Origin: an uncultured Prevotella sp.
GTDB taxonomy: Bacteria > Bacteroidota > Bacteroidia > Bacteroidales > Bacteroidaceae
Reading direction: 5' to 3'
Assembly (NCBI GenBank): GCA_905202125.1
Contig: CAJKQX010000001.1
Location: 42,730-106,729 of the forward strand
Length of the DNA: 64,000 bases
The notes beneath the pieces are model-generated. The model searched no databases and was not told where the DNA came from. It saw only the letters and a program-made list of their open reading frames with translations. Below, piece by piece: positions 45,939-54,938 of this stretch (the first letter of the stretch is position 1; every line of letters starts with the position of its first letter). The position numbers were made by a program, and so were the translations under genes.

Positions 45939-47042
45939 ATGACATTATATCCCAAACTGATAAATGATGCTTTGGCCACGGTGGTTTATCCCGGCACAAA
46001 AAAGAATATTGTAGAAAGCGAAATGGTGGCGGACAATCTCCGAATCGACGGTATGAAGGTTTCGTTCTCCTTGATTTTCCCCCGGGATACCGACCCTTTC
46101 ATGAAATCTACCATCAAAGCGGCAGAAGCAGCCATACATTATCATGTGAGCAAGGATGTAGAGGTGACGATAACCACCGAATTCAAGTCTAAACCACGTC
46201 CCGAGGTAGGCAAACTTCTGCCCGATGTGAAGAATATCATTGCCGTGAGTTCGGGCAAGGGTGGAGTGGGCAAGAGCACCGTAGCCGCCAATCTTGCCAT
46301 CGCATTGGCCCGACTCGGCTATAAGGTGGGACTGCTCGATGCGGATATTTTCGGTCCTTCTGTCCCGAAGATGTTTGATGTTGAGGATGCGCGCCCGTAT
46401 GCTGTGCGCAAGGACGGACGTGACCTTATCGAACCGATAGAGAAATATGGCATAAAGTTGTTGAGCATAGGCTTCTTTGTCAATCCCGAAACGGCCACAC
46501 TGTGGCGCGGAGGTATGGCTTCCAATGCACTGAAACAGCTCATCGCCGATGCTGATTGGGGTGAATTGGACTATTTCATTCTTGACACACCTCCCGGCAC
46601 AAGCGACATCCACCTTACATTGTTGCAGACGCTGGCCATTACCGGTGCCGTCATCGTGAGCACACCGCAGAATGTGGCATTGGCCGATGCACGCAAAGGT
46701 ATTGACATGTATCGCAACGACAAGGTGAATGTGCCTATTCTCGGACTTGTAGAGAATATGGCTTGGTTTACGCCGGCCGAACTGCCTGAAAACAAATATT
46801 ATATCTTCGGTAAGGATGGATGCAAGAGACTGGCTGAAGAAATGCAAATGCCGCTATTGGCACAGATACCGATGGTGCAAAGCATTTGTGAGAGTGGTGA
46901 TGAGGGAAAGCCGGTGGCGCTCAATACCGACTCGATCACAGGTTTGGCATTCATCAATTTGGCCCAGTCTGTCATCACTGTGACCAATAGACGGAACAAA
47001 GAGCAGAACCCGACCCGTATTGTGGAAATAAAGAAACAATAA
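45939..47042 (+). CDS. apbC: Mrp/NBP35 family iron-sulfur carrier ATPase
   Basis: P-loop ATPase of 367 residues that binds and delivers Fe-S clusters. An N-terminal MIP18/DUF59-like domain (about residues 1-95; LYPKLINDALATVVYPGT) precedes the deviant Walker A motif SSGKGGVGKST (residues 104-114), DADIFGPSVPKM (switch I), DYFILDTPPGTSDIHLTLLQ (Walker B) and GLVENMAWF. The CxxC metal motif usual after VENM in many Mrp proteins is not evident here, although C-containing DGCKRLAEE follows. The start at 45939 matches family N-termini. Confidence 0.93.
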   Translation: MTLYPKLINDALATVVYPGTKKNIVESEMVADNLRIDGMKVSFSLIFPRDTDPFMKSTIKAAEAAIHYHVSKDVEVTITTEFKSKPRPEVGKLLPDVKNIIAVSSGKGGVGKSTVAANLAIALARLGYKVGLLDADIFGPSVPKMFDVEDARPYAVRKDGRDLIEPIEKYGIKLLSIGFFVNPETATLWRGGMASNALKQLIADADWGELDYFILDTPPGTSDIHLTLLQTLAITGAVIVSTPQNVALADARKGIDMYRNDKVNVPILGLVENMAWFTPAELPENKYYIFGKDGCKRLAEEMQMPLLAQIPMVQSICESGDEGKPVALNTDSITGLAFINLAQSVITVTNRRNKEQNPTRIVEIKKQ

Positions 47043-47417
47043 TCCCTGACAGGTCATTACTCCCGGCACGGAGCAATCGTGACGGCACATTGCTCCTCCG
47101 TACCCTTTGTTTGTATGCCTCATCCATTTGCCCAAATGACGGATTGGGCCTCATATTTTTATTGAAATTACAAATTATTGCAAGAAAAGTATTAACTTTG
47201 CAGTTGAAATTATGCTTTCTCCTACGAGGGCATGAGAGATATTGTAGAAATAATGAGTAAAATCAGCCTTATTATTGACACATAGAAGATTCTCGACAAA
47301 TAAACTTATTGATGTTGGTCGACTTTCTAACTTTTAATAAACCATTTCGTAACCGCCTGATTGTCAATGTTTTTTGATGTTGGGCGGGAGTAGAAGCCTT
47401 GTCTTTCATCCTTATTT
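47043..47417. promoter_or_regulatory. Leader region of the capsule locus
   Basis: 375 bases without a gene. A plus-strand -7 box TAACTTTG lies at 47193-47200, predicting a leader of about 210 bases before the UpxY-type gene. A weak CCGCC...GGCGG pairing occurs at 47353-47387. I see no long inverted repeats of the kind that flank invertible capsule promoters. Confidence 0.5.
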
Positions 47418-47969
47418 ATGGCAGAATATTCAGAAGAGCATGACCCCGTGAGATGGTACACTCTGCGTGACCTCAAACCGTCCAATTCCCGACAGATAGC
47501 CTACGACCGTCTCGTCGAATTGGGATTGGAGGTGTATACTCCTATGAGAGAGGTGCCGGGGATGCGGGATGTCAATGGTGCTAAGGTGATGCGGCCCGTG
47601 ATCCACAATCTGCTCTTCGTGCACGAGACCAAATCCATACTCGATGCCATCATCGAAAAGATCGGCAAACTGCAATATCTTTTCAAACGTGGAGGCCGCT
47701 ACCAAGAGCCCATTACCGTGCCCGATGACGATATGCGACGATTCAAGAGCGCGGCCGCAAGCACTGAGTATCCGAAATACTATCTGCCCTCCGAAATCAC
47801 GCCCGACATGCGCAAGCGCCGCATCCGTATCTACGGCGGTCCTCTTGATGGACAAGAAGGATATCTCCTCTCCGTCCGAGGGTCGAAGAAGCGACACCTG
47901 CTCGTAGAGTTGAAAGACTTTTTTGCAGTCAGCGTCGAGGTCAATCCCGAATATATCGAACTGCTCTAA
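47418..47969 (+). CDS. UpxY-family NusG-like antiterminator
   Basis: A 183-residue NusG paralogue of the UpxY type, which in Bacteroides prevents premature termination within its own capsule operon. The N-terminal NGN domain reads VRWYTLRDLKPSNSRQIAYDRLVELGLEVYTPMREV, and the C-terminal KOW-like part RIRIYGGPLDGQEGYLLSVRGSKKRHLLVELKDFFAVSVEV. It is the first gene of the polysaccharide locus, as usual. The UpxZ gene that normally follows is absent; an ATPase-nuclease pair takes its place. Confidence 0.9.
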   Translation: MAEYSEEHDPVRWYTLRDLKPSNSRQIAYDRLVELGLEVYTPMREVPGMRDVNGAKVMRPVIHNLLFVHETKSILDAIIEKIGKLQYLFKRGGRYQEPITVPDDDMRRFKSAAASTEYPKYYLPSEITPDMRKRRIRIYGGPLDGQEGYLLSVRGSKKRHLLVELKDFFAVSVEVNPEYIELL

Positions 47970-48064
47970 GGGCAAAATCTTGTTTCTAATCTGTTTTTGT
48001 GAAAATATTCTAACAATATCGTTATTTTTTATAAAACAACAACTGAGAATTAAACGAATATTTG

Positions 48065-48072
48065 TATCTTTG
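48065..48072 (+). promoter_or_regulatory. -7 box in front of the ATPase-nuclease pair
   Basis: TATCTTTG, about 15-30 bases before the possible starts of the ATPase gene, so the pair may be transcribed separately from the capsule operon. No clear -33 TTG. Confidence 0.45.
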
Positions 48073-48086
48073 GAAATAATTTCAAA

Positions 48087-49376
48087 TTGATCAAATCAAA
48101 AGTGCAAGATATCAAGTTATTCATAAATGAATACGGACCGATAAAGAATGCGGAACTCAGTTTCGCACCAATGATGATTTTTACCGGAGATTCCAATCTC
48201 GGAAAGAGTTATGTGAACTATCTTTGGTATTATTTCATGTCGTCATTCACCTCAATGGTCTTGTCGGAGTTCATCGCATCCAAATTCCCGACCATCGCCG
48301 GTGATGGTGACTATTCATTTAAGCAGGATGACCTCAGACTTTGGATCAATCAGCATGCCGAATCCTTCCTTCAGAGATTGTTGAACGACAGTTCTCTTGT
48401 ATGTGACGTGACTTTCATGTTTGATCTCGGAGCAGAGACAATAAAGATCAATATGGAAGAGACAATCCAGAAGATTGAGAATTCTTCCGAAAACTATGCT
48501 CTGCACAAAGTGACCATCGGTGATAGTTTCTCCAATGTGTATCCCGCGATTTTTGGCTCGGAAGATGCTTTGCTGTTCGCTTTGGAGATGTATCTGCAGC
48601 GTTCGCTTTTCGGCCGATACTACAAGGCTGTCATTCTGCCGCCGGCAAGAGGATCGTTAGTAGGAGAGAATTTCTCGTTGAAGTCCAAAGTGTCAGGCTC
48701 TTCCGGCTTGTACGCCAATTTCCTTCAGGATTACGACTATGCACTGCGTCAGACATGGCGTGGAAATGTTGATGAACAGTTCTTCAATGCGCGGATGGCC
48801 AAGCTCGTAGGCGGTGAACTTGAGACACGTGAAGGAGTCCAGTATCTGAGATTATCCCCCGAACGTTCCATACCCTTGAGCGCCGCGGCCTCCTCGATAA
48901 GGGAACTCAGTCCGTTGCTGTTTTATCTGAAAAATCAGTTCGGATTGAATGTCTCCTTCTGTCTTGAGGAACCCGAGGCTCATCTCCATCCCAAGATGCA
49001 GATCGATGTGGCCGACTTGTTGGCGATATGCCTCAACCGGGGCTATATGTTCCAGATGACCACCCATAGCGATTACATGATGCAGCGGGTGAACCAACTG
49101 ATAAAACTCGGCCGGCTCAAGACCACCGACATGGCCACTTTCGAAGAATATGCCCAAAAGAAAGGACTCAACAAAGACACATTCATCTACAAAGAACAGA
49201 TCAAAGGATATTATTTCAGCCGGGAGCAAGACGATTCTGTCTCCATTACCCAACTGGACATTACGGATGAAGGTATGCCTATGGCCACATTCTTTGATGT
49301 AGTGACCGATCTGTCTGCCCGCGAGAATGATATCGACAACTTGTTGCATCATAAAAATCCGGCAGAGCCATGTTGA
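48087..49376 (+). CDS. OLD/RecF-like AAA family ATPase
   Basis: A 429-residue ATPase of the ABC/SMC-like OLD group. Walker A is GDSNLGKS at residues 34-41, following IKLFINEYGPIKNAELSF, the usual first strands. The signature-like segment is LSAAASSIRELSPLLFYL (about 265-282), Walker B is CLEEPEAHLHP (292-302) and the switch histidine is in MTTHSDYMMQRVN. No TOPRIM domain follows, unlike OLD nucleases; instead a separate gene overlapping by 7 bases encodes a probable nuclease. The start is TTG at 48087 or GTG at 48102. Such ATPases often drive phage-defence modules. Confidence 0.85.
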   Translation: MIKSKVQDIKLFINEYGPIKNAELSFAPMMIFTGDSNLGKSYVNYLWYYFMSSFTSMVLSEFIASKFPTIAGDGDYSFKQDDLRLWINQHAESFLQRLLNDSSLVCDVTFMFDLGAETIKINMEETIQKIENSSENYALHKVTIGDSFSNVYPAIFGSEDALLFALEMYLQRSLFGRYYKAVILPPARGSLVGENFSLKSKVSGSSGLYANFLQDYDYALRQTWRGNVDEQFFNARMAKLVGGELETREGVQYLRLSPERSIPLSAAASSIRELSPLLFYLKNQFGLNVSFCLEEPEAHLHPKMQIDVADLLAICLNRGYMFQMTTHSDYMMQRVNQLIKLGRLKTTDMATFEEYAQKKGLNKDTFIYKEQIKGYYFSREQDDSVSITQLDITDEGMPMATFFDVVTDLSARENDIDNLLHHKNPAEPC

Positions 49377-50074
49377 AAGCAGACGAGTTGATGACCATAT
49401 ATTCTTCCAGTCTCATCGAGACCTCGCACGGACATATCCGGATGACCGAGAAACAGGAGGACAAAGCCGCATTGGCAGAGATCAGTCTCTCGGCTTCGGG
49501 CGATTTCATAAAAATCTGTCCTGAGTTTCTACGCAAGCAGCAGGACGTATATCGCAAGTGCTCCGGATTCATCAATTATAAGATGATATGCGACGGTGTG
49601 CTCATGTATCATAAAAATGAAAACGAGCATTATCTCATCATCGTCGAGATGAAATCGGGCTTTTCCGATGTCAAGAAAGCCGTTGCACAGATATCCTCCT
49701 CGTATATTAAGTTGAAGACCCATCTGACGAGTTTTGCGTCATACGATGCCACTGATTACAAGGAATTCGGGCTTATCTTCTCATATCCTCCCCGTAAAGA
49801 GGATTACAATGACACCAGAAACAACCGGATGGTAATGGATGCCAAGAGAAATTTTTTGCCACATACGTCAGTGGACCAGACCGAGAATTATCTCAATAAA
49901 CGAAAGAAAGAACTGCAAGTCACAGGTCGTACAGAGCTGGATGCCAAACAGATGCAGATAGACCTCCTTCCGTTGAAATCCGATTGTCTGTACAACACAT
50001 TGCCCATACTCCACCAATCTGTCACGACCTCTTCGGCATCTTTGGATCTGGATGATATCGTCTGCAGACTTTAG
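49370..50074 (+). CDS. Probable PD-(D/E)XK nuclease partner of the ATPase
   Basis: A 234-residue protein of no family I can name. It contains MICDGVLMYHKNENEHYLIIVEMKSGF, in which D75 and E93-M-K95 are spaced on adjacent strands as in the PD-(D/E)XK nuclease core, followed by a helix KKAVAQISSSYIKLK. Its start overlaps the ATPase stop (ATGTTGA), so the two are translationally coupled and probably form a complex. An effector nuclease activated by the ATPase is the best reading. It could instead be an RNA- or protein-directed effector. Confidence 0.65.
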   Translation: MLKADELMTIYSSSLIETSHGHIRMTEKQEDKAALAEISLSASGDFIKICPEFLRKQQDVYRKCSGFINYKMICDGVLMYHKNENEHYLIIVEMKSGFSDVKKAVAQISSSYIKLKTHLTSFASYDATDYKEFGLIFSYPPRKEDYNDTRNNRMVMDAKRNFLPHTSVDQTENYLNKRKKELQVTGRTELDAKQMQIDLLPLKSDCLYNTLPILHQSVTTSSASLDLDDIVCRL

Positions 50075-50135
50075 CGTTAAGGACAATGTGTCTGAATTAA
50101 AATATTAATAAAAAGAAAACAACAAAATCATTTAC

Positions 50136-51461
50136 ATGAAAGATTTTAAAGATATAAAGATAGCCGTGGCCGGCACCGGATATGTCGGACTGAGCATTGC
50201 CACTCTCCTGTCGCAACATCATCAGGTGATGGCCGTGGATGTGATATCTGAGAAGGTAGAAAAAATAAACAATCATATATCCCCGATACAGGACGACTAC
50301 ATAGAAAAATATCTGGCAGAGAAGAAACTGAACCTTACAGCCACCCTTGACGGCCGGAGTGCCTACCGCGATGCCGATTTCGTGGTGATAGCCGCTCCAA
50401 CCAACTATGACCCTGTGAAAAACTATTTCGACACCAGTCATGTGGAGGAAGTCATAGACATGGTATTGGAGGTCAATCCCGATGCCGTGATGGTCATCAA
50501 GAGCACCATTCCCGTGGGCTATTGCCGCGGTCTGTATGTCAAGTATGCTAAGAAAGGCGTCAAAAGGTTCAACCTGCTCTTCTCTCCCGAATTCTTGCGC
50601 GAGAGCAAAGCCCTTTATGACAATCTCTATCCGAGCCGTATCATTGTGGGTTGTCCGAAGATTATCGATCACGAAGACTTTGCCGAAGAAAATTCAGCCA
50701 TCGAGCAAGTGACCGACGTGGCGCAGATGCGACAGGCTGCCGAGACCTTCGCCTCACTGCTTCAGGAGGGCGCATTAAAGCCGGATATCGATACACTGTT
50801 TATGGGCATGAAAGAGGCCGAGGCCGTCAAACTCTTTGCAAATACCTATCTCGCTCTGCGTGTGAGCTATTTCAATGAGCTGGATACTTATGCGGAGATG
50901 AAGGGACTGGACACGCAGAATATCATCACCGGCGTAGGCCTCGATCCGCGTATCGGCACCCATTACAACAATCCATCGTTCGGATATGGCGGTTACTGTC
51001 TGCCGAAAGACACCAAGCAACTTCTGGCCAACTATGCCGATGTGCCCGAGAATCTGATACAGGCCATCGTTGAGAGCAACCGCACACGCAAGGACTATAT
51101 TGCCGATGCCGTATTGCAAAAGGCAGGGTATTATACATACAATTCAAACAAAGGTTTCGATGCCGACAAGGAACATGAGTGCATCATCGGTGTCTATCGT
51201 CTCACGATGAAGAGCAACAGTGACAATTTCCGCCAATCGGCCATTCAAGGCATCATGAAACGCATCAAGGCCAAAGGCGCACACGTAATCATATATGAAC
51301 CCACACTTGAGAACGGCAGCACATTCTTCGGTAGCCGTGTGGTCAACGACCTCGAAGAGTTCAAGTCGCAGAGCCAGGCCATCATCGCCAACCGTTACGA
51401 CGCATGTCTTGATGACGTGCAGACCAAAGTCTACACTCGCGACATTTTCCGCAGAGACTGA
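50136..51461 (+). CDS. Nucleotide-sugar dehydrogenase (UDP-glucose 6-dehydrogenase family)
   Basis: NAD-dependent four-electron oxidation of a UDP-hexose to the uronic acid for capsule synthesis, 441 residues. N-terminal Rossmann fold [19 protein letters not shown], then [68 protein letters not shown], and the catalytic C288 in [11 protein letters not shown]. The short-chain Ugd subtype with [12 protein letters not shown] is closest. The product is probably UDP-glucuronate or a UDP-N-acetylhexosaminuronate. An 18-bp stem-loop follows at 51486. Confidence 0.9.
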   Translation: MKDFKDIKIAVAGTGYVGLSIATLLSQHHQVMAVDVISEKVEKINNHISPIQDDYIEKYLAEKKLNLTATLDGRSAYRDADFVVIAAPTNYDPVKNYFDTSHVEEVIDMVLEVNPDAVMVIKSTIPVGYCRGLYVKYAKKGVKRFNLLFSPEFLRESKALYDNLYPSRIIVGCPKIIDHEDFAEENSAIEQVTDVAQMRQAAETFASLLQEGALKPDIDTLFMGMKEAEAVKLFANTYLALRVSYFNELDTYAEMKGLDTQNIITGVGLDPRIGTHYNNPSFGYGGYCLPKDTKQLLANYADVPENLIQAIVESNRTRKDYIADAVLQKAGYYTYNSNKGFDADKEHECIIGVYRLTMKSNSDNFRQSAIQGIMKRIKAKGAHVIIYEPTLENGSTFFGSRVVNDLEEFKSQSQAIIANRYDACLDDVQTKVYTRDIFRRD

Positions 51462-51485
51462 CGCTCATAGCCAATACTCGTAAAC

Positions 51486-51532
51486 ATCACAGTTCCAATG
51501 GATTTCCTTTATATATCCATTGGAACTGTGAT
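51486..51532 (+). terminator. Large perfect stem-loop inside the capsule operon
   Basis: A perfect 18-bp inverted repeat (51486-51503 with 51515-51532) around an 11-base loop, 25 bases after the sugar dehydrogenase stop and before the flippase gene. Only a broken T-rich stretch follows. It may be an intrinsic terminator that UpxY must overcome. Confidence 0.65.
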
Positions 51533-51629
51533 ACCTTTTCTTAAAATCTCTATTCTTACACTCCTTTCCACCTTTCGAGTAATCGCATGACATCGTGCGA
51601 TTATCCGAAATCTTGTGTCTTTTATAGAT

Positions 51630-53171
51630 ATGGCTGAATCAAGGACAAGCAAAAGTATTAAGAACGCGCAGGTATCATTGTTTTTCTATTTCATACAGCT
51701 GATATTGGGATTTTGGTCGAGAAAAGCCTTCTTCGACTATCTGGGCAGCGAGATACTCGGACTCAACACCACAGCGGCCAATCTTCTCGGATTTCTCAAT
51801 CTGGCCGAGCTGGGCATCGGCATGTCCGTGGGCTATTTCCTTTATCAGCCATTGTACGACCGCGATCATAAGACTCTCAACGAGATTGTGTCATTGCAAG
51901 GATGGTTGTACAAGCGTGTAGCCTATCTCATCATCTTGGGCTCATGTGTGCTTTTCTTCTTTTTCCCGAAGATATTCGCCAAGTCCGATTTGTCCCTCTG
52001 GTACGCTTTCTCCACCTATGCCGTTTTGCTTTTCAGCGCATTGTTGGGCTATTTTGTCAATTACAAGCAGATAGTCCTAAACGCTGACCAAAAAGGATAT
52101 AAAGTACAGGAATACACACAAGGTGTCACCATTCTCAAAACCATCGCTCAGATTATTGGTATTACATATTCGCCTTTTCCTTATATCGCATGGATTTCGC
52201 TCGAAATCGTCGGAGCTGTTATTACCTCTGTTATTCTTCAACTGATTCTCCGCAGAGAGTATCCGTGGTTGAAAACGTCAACGAGGAATGGGCGTGAATT
52301 ACTGCAAAAATATCCCGATGTAATAAGAAAGACCAAACAGGCTTTTCTCCATACCCTTAGTTATGTGGCGGCTTCCCAAGTCGCACCATTGATAATGTAT
52401 GGTTTTACCTCTTTGACGGTCGTTGCCCTGTATGGCAACTATCAAGTCATTGTCGGAAAAATCAGTAGCTTGGTTGCATCGGTATTCAACAGCACGGGTG
52501 CCGCTATCGGCAATCTGGTAGCAAGTCACGATCGTTCACGTATGCTGAAAGTGTTTTGGGAACTTTACGATTCCCGCCTTGCAATAACTACCATCTGCAG
52601 CCTGTGTCTCTTTCATCTTACCGACCCCTTTATCAGTGTCTGGCTTGGCGATGGCTTTGGCTTGGGTAGAACTTTCATAATTATTTTCCTGAGCATCGAG
52701 TTTATCAACATGTCAAGCAGTACGATCAGCGGATTCATCAATGCTTTTGGCTTGTTCAAAGACGTGTGGGCTACGATTGTTTCAACGACGCTTTACATAT
52801 TATTATCCATTCTTTTCGGTTCGGTATGGGGGTTGAATGGCGTCATAGGAGGAATTTGCCTGAGCCGTTTTCTGTTGTTCATTTGTTGGAAACCCTATTT
52901 TCTTTTTACACAAGGTTTTAAGATTCCGGCATATTTGTATTTTGGAAAAGTGGTCAAACGTTATGCGGTTGTCGTTCTGCTCTTTGTTATTACTGATATG
53001 CTTTTTTCACTAATCGGTGTCAGATTAAGGTCATGGCCGGGATGGATATTGAACGCAGCCATTATATCCGTCATATCCGTCATCCTGACATCATCGGTAT
53101 TCTTGCTGTTGTTTCAAGGGTGCAGAGACTTTGCCATAAGAATTAAGTATATTTTTATTTCAGGAAAATAA
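51630..53171 (+). CDS. Wzx-like polysaccharide flippase
   Basis: Inner-membrane lipid-linked oligosaccharide flippase of the MVF/PST type, about 513 residues from ATG 51630 (MAESRTSKSIKNAQVSLFFYF); a GTG at 51615 is an alternative. About 12-14 hydrophobic helices are visible. The N-terminal FWSRKAFFDYLGSEILGLNTTAANLLGFLNLAELGIGMSVGYFLY and LNGVIGGICLSRFL segments resemble Bacteroides capsule flippases annotated as sugar transporters. It moves the capsule repeat unit from the cytoplasmic to the periplasmic face. No Wzy polymerase is recognisable in the visible part of the locus. Confidence 0.85.
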   Translation: MAESRTSKSIKNAQVSLFFYFIQLILGFWSRKAFFDYLGSEILGLNTTAANLLGFLNLAELGIGMSVGYFLYQPLYDRDHKTLNEIVSLQGWLYKRVAYLIILGSCVLFFFFPKIFAKSDLSLWYAFSTYAVLLFSALLGYFVNYKQIVLNADQKGYKVQEYTQGVTILKTIAQIIGITYSPFPYIAWISLEIVGAVITSVILQLILRREYPWLKTSTRNGRELLQKYPDVIRKTKQAFLHTLSYVAASQVAPLIMYGFTSLTVVALYGNYQVIVGKISSLVASVFNSTGAAIGNLVASHDRSRMLKVFWELYDSRLAITTICSLCLFHLTDPFISVWLGDGFGLGRTFIIIFLSIEFINMSSSTISGFINAFGLFKDVWATIVSTTLYILLSILFGSVWGLNGVIGGICLSRFLLFICWKPYFLFTQGFKIPAYLYFGKVVKRYAVVVLLFVITDMLFSLIGVRLRSWPGWILNAAIISVISVILTSSVFLLLFQGCRDFAIRIKYIFISGK

Positions 53172-53300
53172 TATTATTCTGTCTACGTCTGATTTTGTGG
53201 TGTTCCTTTGGAATTGTCATTATTATGTGTGTTGTTGTATGTCACAATTATTTTCATAAATGGAAGGTGTCCGTTCCTTATAGGTAAAAAGCCAAATAAG

Positions 53301-53332
53301 TGAACATTTTATATATCGTTTATTTTTGTTCA
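53301..53332 (+). promoter_or_regulatory. Inverted repeat around a -7 box upstream of the hexapeptide acyltransferase
   Basis: TGAACA (53301-53306) and TGTTCA (53327-53332), within an imperfect 13-bp inverted repeat, flank an AT-rich stretch ending in TATTTTTG (53321-53328), a TAnnTTTG match, 15 bases before the ATG. It could be an internal promoter with an operator; both parts are short. Confidence 0.35.
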
Positions 53333-53342
53333 TTTACTTAAG

Positions 53343-54001
53343 ATGTTCAATCGAATAATAAATCAAATAGAAACAGTTTTGAACAATATCCGGAGCATGG
53401 CATTCTGTTTACGCTATCTGCCTTTTTCCGAAGCTTTGCACTGTCCGGTGAAGATTCATTATAAAACGAAAGTGTATATCTCAAAACATGCGAAGATTCA
53501 ATTCTGTGGGGGGGGGAAATTAAGATAGGTGTACATCCCGGTTCGTATGGGGTCAACCATCGCAAGACAAGATTTTGCATATATGATGATTCCGAGGTGA
53601 TAATAAACGGTGATTGCTGCATATCACGTGGAACGAACATTTTCGTGAGATATCATGGCAAACTATCAATCGGTTCCGGATTCTTTTGTAACGCTGATTG
53701 CAACATACTTGTAAACAAAGAAGTCGTATTCGCTCCTCATGCACTGCTCGGATGGGGTGTTACCGTACTTGATAGCGATGGACATGCTGCACTTACCGAT
53801 GGTGTTGAGAGTTGTTATGAGAAGCCAATCAATATCGGAGCACATTGTTGGCTTGGTGCAAATACCACAATACTCAAAGGTGTGACGTTGGCGGCAAATA
53901 CAATAGTACCTTATGGTGCTGTAATTCACAAATCAAATGTCGAGGAGTGTGTGGTTTTTGCAAATAAAGTTTTGAAAAGAAATACAATAAGGAATGACTG
54001 A
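53343..54001 (+). pseudogene. Hexapeptide-repeat acyltransferase, frameshifted at G9 (probably phase-variable)
   Basis: Reading from ATG 53343 gives 61 residues (MFNRIINQIETVLNNIRSMA...) and stops at TAG just after nine G residues (53508-53516). The left-handed beta-helix part continues in another frame to 54001 (GTNIFVRYHGKLSIGSGFFCNADCNILV, HCWLGANTTILKGVTLAANTIVPYGAVI). Adding one G (or removing two) joins them through CGGGEIKIGVHPGSYG, giving a 219-residue sugar or maltose O-acetyltransferase-like protein with no other defect. So the gene looks switched off rather than decayed. Its end overlaps the next gene (ATGACTGA). Confidence 0.85.
53508..53516 (+). repeat. G9 tract, candidate slipped-strand switch 1
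   Basis: Nine consecutive G residues within the acyltransferase coding sequence at the exact frame break. ON lengths are predicted as 10 or 7. Confidence 0.9.
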
Positions 54002-54938
54002 ACCTCTGGTTTCCATCCTCATCCCGCTCTACAACGCAGAGCGGTTCATTGCAGACACCGTGGAGCGATGTCTCGCCCAAAGCTACGCAAATATCGAGAT
54101 CATAATCGTGGACGACCATTCCACCGACCGCTCATTGGCTCGGGCACGAGCGTTGGAGAGCGACCGTGTACACGTCTACGAGAATCCGCTGAAGGGTGGC
54201 AACTCGGCGCGCAACCACGCTTTCCGTATGTTGCGGGGCGAGTACGTGAAGTTTCTCGATGCCGACGACTATTGTTCACCTACGATGATAGAAAAGCAAC
54301 TGCAACGTCTGCTCGCGGATGGCACTTCGGATAGCGTTGTCTTCTCGCCCGTGCGGATGTATTACGCCAATGAGGATCGTTGGTTGCAGCCTCCACATAG
54401 CATAGAGCACGACTACACGCCCGCCATCGAACTGCTCCTCGATATCTGGCGCGGCAAGGGATGGCGTTGCCCGCATTGCCACATGATGCACCGCTCTTTG
54501 GTGGAGAAGGCAGGACTGTGGGACGAGACGGTGCTCAAGAATCAGGACGGAGAGTTCTTCGCGCGCATCTATGCCGCGGCCGACAAGGCCTTGTCCGTGC
54601 CCGACGAATATGCTGTGTGGACACAACAGGCGGACGGCGTACACACCAAGAAATCGTTGGCGGCCGTAGAGAGTGCCGCCACTACATTGGGCCTCATTGC
54701 CCGACTGATACTTGATTATCGTGACGACATGGAGACCCGCCGTATCTGCAACCGCTATTTCGGCGGTTTCCTCTACGAGAATTACGCGGACAATCCCGAC
54801 ATGTGGCCACAATTCAAGGCCCTTGCCGACGCCTTAGGTCTCCGTCCCACGTTGCCCCGACGCAGGATATTGCGACTATTGAGAATGATGATGGGGTGGC
54901 GGTTGGCATTGCGAACGCTGAAGAAGATAAATGTATAA
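53994..54938 (+). CDS. GT2 family glycosyltransferase
   Basis: Inverting GT-A fold glycosyltransferase, 314 residues, adding a sugar to the capsule repeat unit on the cytoplasmic side. N-terminal VSILIPLYNAERFIADTVERCLAQSYANIEIIIVDDHSTD, GGNSARNHAFRMLRGEYVKFLDADDYC (DxD metal motif), and later WRCPHCHMMHRSLVEKAGLWDETVLKNQDGEFFARI with the catalytic-base ED-like position. It is clearly more GC-rich than the acyltransferase before it, suggesting mosaic assembly of the locus. A 577-base gene-free gap follows. Confidence 0.9.
   Translation: MTEPLVSILIPLYNAERFIADTVERCLAQSYANIEIIIVDDHSTDRSLARARALESDRVHVYENPLKGGNSARNHAFRMLRGEYVKFLDADDYCSPTMIEKQLQRLLADGTSDSVVFSPVRMYYANEDRWLQPPHSIEHDYTPAIELLLDIWRGKGWRCPHCHMMHRSLVEKAGLWDETVLKNQDGEFFARIYAAADKALSVPDEYAVWTQQADGVHTKKSLAAVESAATTLGLIARLILDYRDDMETRRICNRYFGGFLYENYADNPDMWPQFKALADALGLRPTLPRRRILRLLRMMMGWRLALRTLKKINV

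Noticed and set aside
47043..47417. Possible invertible capsule promoter upstream of the UpxY-type gene
   Set aside because: I looked for paired inverted repeats flanking the promoter and found none of convincing length, and no adjacent site-specific recombinase gene is in the window.
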